DNA from: an uncultured Prevotellaceae bacterium
Lineage (GTDB): Bacteria; Bacteroidota; Bacteroidia; Bacteroidales; Muribaculaceae
NCBI GenBank assembly: GCA_947302275.1
Contig: CAMYUW010000002.1
Span: 1-64,000, forward strand
DNA length: 64,000 nt
Direction: 5' to 3'
The translations under genes and the position numbers were made by a program. Position 1 is the first letter of the stretch; every line of letters starts with the position of its first letter. The notes under the pieces were generated by a model. That model did no database searches, was not told where the DNA came from, and saw nothing but the letters and a program-made list of their open reading frames with translations. Shown here in pieces: positions 62,821-64,000 of the stretch.

Positions 62821-64000
62821 ATGGCAAAAGAGCTTAAAGATTTAACGAAGAGAGCCGATAATTACTCTCAATGGTATAATGAACTGGTTGTGAAGGCTGA
62901 CTTAGCAGAGCAATCGGCAGTACGTGGATGTATGGTCATCAAACCCTATGGTTACGCCATCTGGGAGAAAATGCAGCGTCAGCTGGATGACATGTTCAAA
63001 GCCACAGGTGTCCAGAACGCCTATTTCCCCCTGTTGATTCCCAAGTCGTTCTTGAGCCGTGAGGCCGACCATGTAGAAGGTTTTGCTAAGGAGTGTGCCG
63101 TGGTGACCCATTATCGCCTGATGAATGACCCAAATGGCAACGGTGTTGTAGTGGACCCCTCGGCGCGACTGGAGGAGGAATTGGTGATTCGTCCCACCAG
63201 CGAGACCATCATCTGGAACACTTATCGCAATTGGATCAACAGTTACCGTGACCTGCCTCTGCTCATTAACCAGTGGGCAAATGTGTTCCGTTGGGAAATG
63301 CGCACCCGCATGTTCCTTCGCACTGCCGAATTCCTGTGGCAGGAGGGTCACACCGCCCATGCCAGCAAGGAAGAAGCCGAGGCCAAAGCCATTGAAATGC
63401 TGAACGTTTATGCTGAATTTGCCGAGAAATACATGGCACTGCCTGTTATTAAGGGTATCAAGACCGCCAACGAACGCTTTGCTGGTGCGCTTGAGACTTA
63501 CACGATCGAGGCGATGATGCAGGACGGTAAGGCACTTCAGTCAGGAACGAGTCACTTCCTGGGTCAGAACTTTGCCAAGGCATTTGACGTGAAGTTTATC
63601 GACAAGGAAAACAAACTGCAGGATGTTTGGGCAACCTCGTGGGGTGTTTCTACCCGTTTGATGGGTGCGTTGATTATGACCCACAGCGATGACAACGGAT
63701 TGGTACTGCCTCCGCATTTGGCTCCTATTCAGGTTGTTATCGTGCCTGTCTATAAGACCGATGAACAGCTCGAGCAGGTCAACAAGGTGGTTGAACCCAT
63801 CGTCAACAACCTGCGCGGCATGGGCATCTCAGTGAAGTATGACAATGCCGACAACAAGCGTCCCGGCTTCAAGTTCGCCGATTATGAGCTTAAGGGTGTA
63901 CCCGTCCGTCTCGTACTTGGTGCACGCGATATCGAAGCAGGCACAGTCGAGGTTATGCGTCGTGATACGCTCGAGAAGAGCAGCGAACAACTGGCTGGTA
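62821..64000 (+). CDS. proS: Prolyl-tRNA synthetase, 5' part (3' end outside window)
   Basis: Charges tRNA-Pro, cytoplasmic. 393 codons are visible of about 490-500. It is the short, eukaryote/archaea-like ProS type found in Bacteroidota, without the inserted editing domain. Class II motifs: motif 1 region [19 protein letters not shown] with NAYFPLLIP, motif 2 [31 protein letters not shown], and the Pro pocket with [16 protein letters not shown] and [29 protein letters not shown] (motif 3). The anticodon-binding domain begins at [10 protein letters not shown] and is cut by the window end. The start ATG 62821 follows 40 AT-rich bases after the OmpA-like gene. Confidence 0.97.
   Translation, partial: MAKELKDLTKRADNYSQWYNELVVKADLAEQSAVRGCMVIKPYGYAIWEKMQRQLDDMFKATGVQNAYFPLLIPKSFLSREADHVEGFAKECAVVTHYRLMNDPNGNGVVVDPSARLEEELVIRPTSETIIWNTYRNWINSYRDLPLLINQWANVFRWEMRTRMFLRTAEFLWQEGHTAHASKEEAEAKAIEMLNVYAEFAEKYMALPVIKGIKTANERFAGALETYTIEAMMQDGKALQSGTSHFLGQNFAKAFDVKFIDKENKLQDVWATSWGVSTRLMGALIMTHSDDNGLVLPPHLAPIQVVIVPVYKTDEQLEQVNKVVEPIVNNLRGMGISVKYDNADNKRPGFKFADYELKGVPVRLVLGARDIEAGTVEVMRRDTLEKSSEQLAG

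Noticed and set aside
1..64000. tRNA, rRNA, riboswitch or prophage genes
   Set aside because: The intergenic gaps (all under about 270 bases) were read for cloverleaf-like or known aptamer patterns and none was convincing; no integrase, capsid or transposase protein was recognised.

Overview
The window looks like chromosomal DNA from an anaerobic gut-type Bacteroidales bacterium, most like Muribaculaceae or Prevotella relatives. The grounds are many Bacteroidota promoters of the TAnnTTTG type, a type IX secretion plug protein (DUF5103), DUF4290 and DUF1893 proteins, NspC, and a group of secreted enzymes ending in dockerin-like calcium repeats. Taxonomy is inferred from gene content. It cannot be settled here, because there is no rRNA gene in the window. 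Both ends cut a gene: alaS at the left and proS at the right. No tRNA, rRNA, CRISPR array, transposase, integrase or phage gene was seen. No gene-free stretch exceeds about 270 bases.

Layout. 1-4.1 kb: alaS (3' part), a Ca/Na exchanger and the T9SS plug protein. 4.3-6.7 kb: a secreted C10 protease with dockerin. 6.8-10.3 kb (minus): uvrD-nspC. 10.35-13.35 kb: an orphan HsdR-N-like nuclease domain divergent from an M64 metallopeptidase, followed by holA. 13.4-19.7 kb: a GH53 endo-galactanase and two tandem subtilases, all secreted with dockerins. 19.8-24.7 kb (minus): gpmI, ridA, a GT-C type membrane glycosyltransferase and a C1B aminopeptidase. 24.9-27.4 kb: mutS2. 27.5-34.85 kb: an AT-rich seven-gene cassette. 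34.9-36.95 kb: an M3 peptidase. 36.9-44.1 kb: an LtaS-like phosphotransferase, prfA, DUF1893, an MTA/SAH nucleosidase and lon. 44.2-53.8 kb (minus): a tandem duplication of a two-gene unit (propeller protein plus giant amidase-like protein). 54-64 kb: prs, a GH13 glycosidase, a threonine aldolase, a C10-dockerin-FGE chimera, tsaB, a DUF4290 gene, rimM, an OmpA-like protein and proS.

The most unusual region is the AT-rich cassette. It encodes a complete branched-chain-amino-acid-type (HAAT/Liv) ABC importer: two ATPases, two permeases and a membrane-anchored binding protein. Between the ATPases and the binding protein lie a two-TM TPR protein, whose C-terminus carries a perfect short tandem repeat, and a radical SAM/SPASM enzyme. 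Base composition changes sharply at both edges. The last transporter gene runs by an ATGA overlap into an 18-codon AT-rich stretch in frame with the M3 peptidase. I do not recognise this combination as a described system. A transported or sensed small molecule or peptide processed by the radical SAM enzyme is a reasonable but unproven guess.

The second theme is secretion of proteases and cell-wall or glycan enzymes. Six secreted proteins carry dockerin-like repeats: two C10 proteases, one of them chimeric, a GH53, two S8 proteases and one amidase. The amidase's tandem paralogue instead ends in a domain resembling a T9SS sorting tail. A third theme is promoter architecture: in six genes the TAnnTTTG box sits only 4-6 bases before the start codon, which suggests leaderless or nearly leaderless mRNAs.
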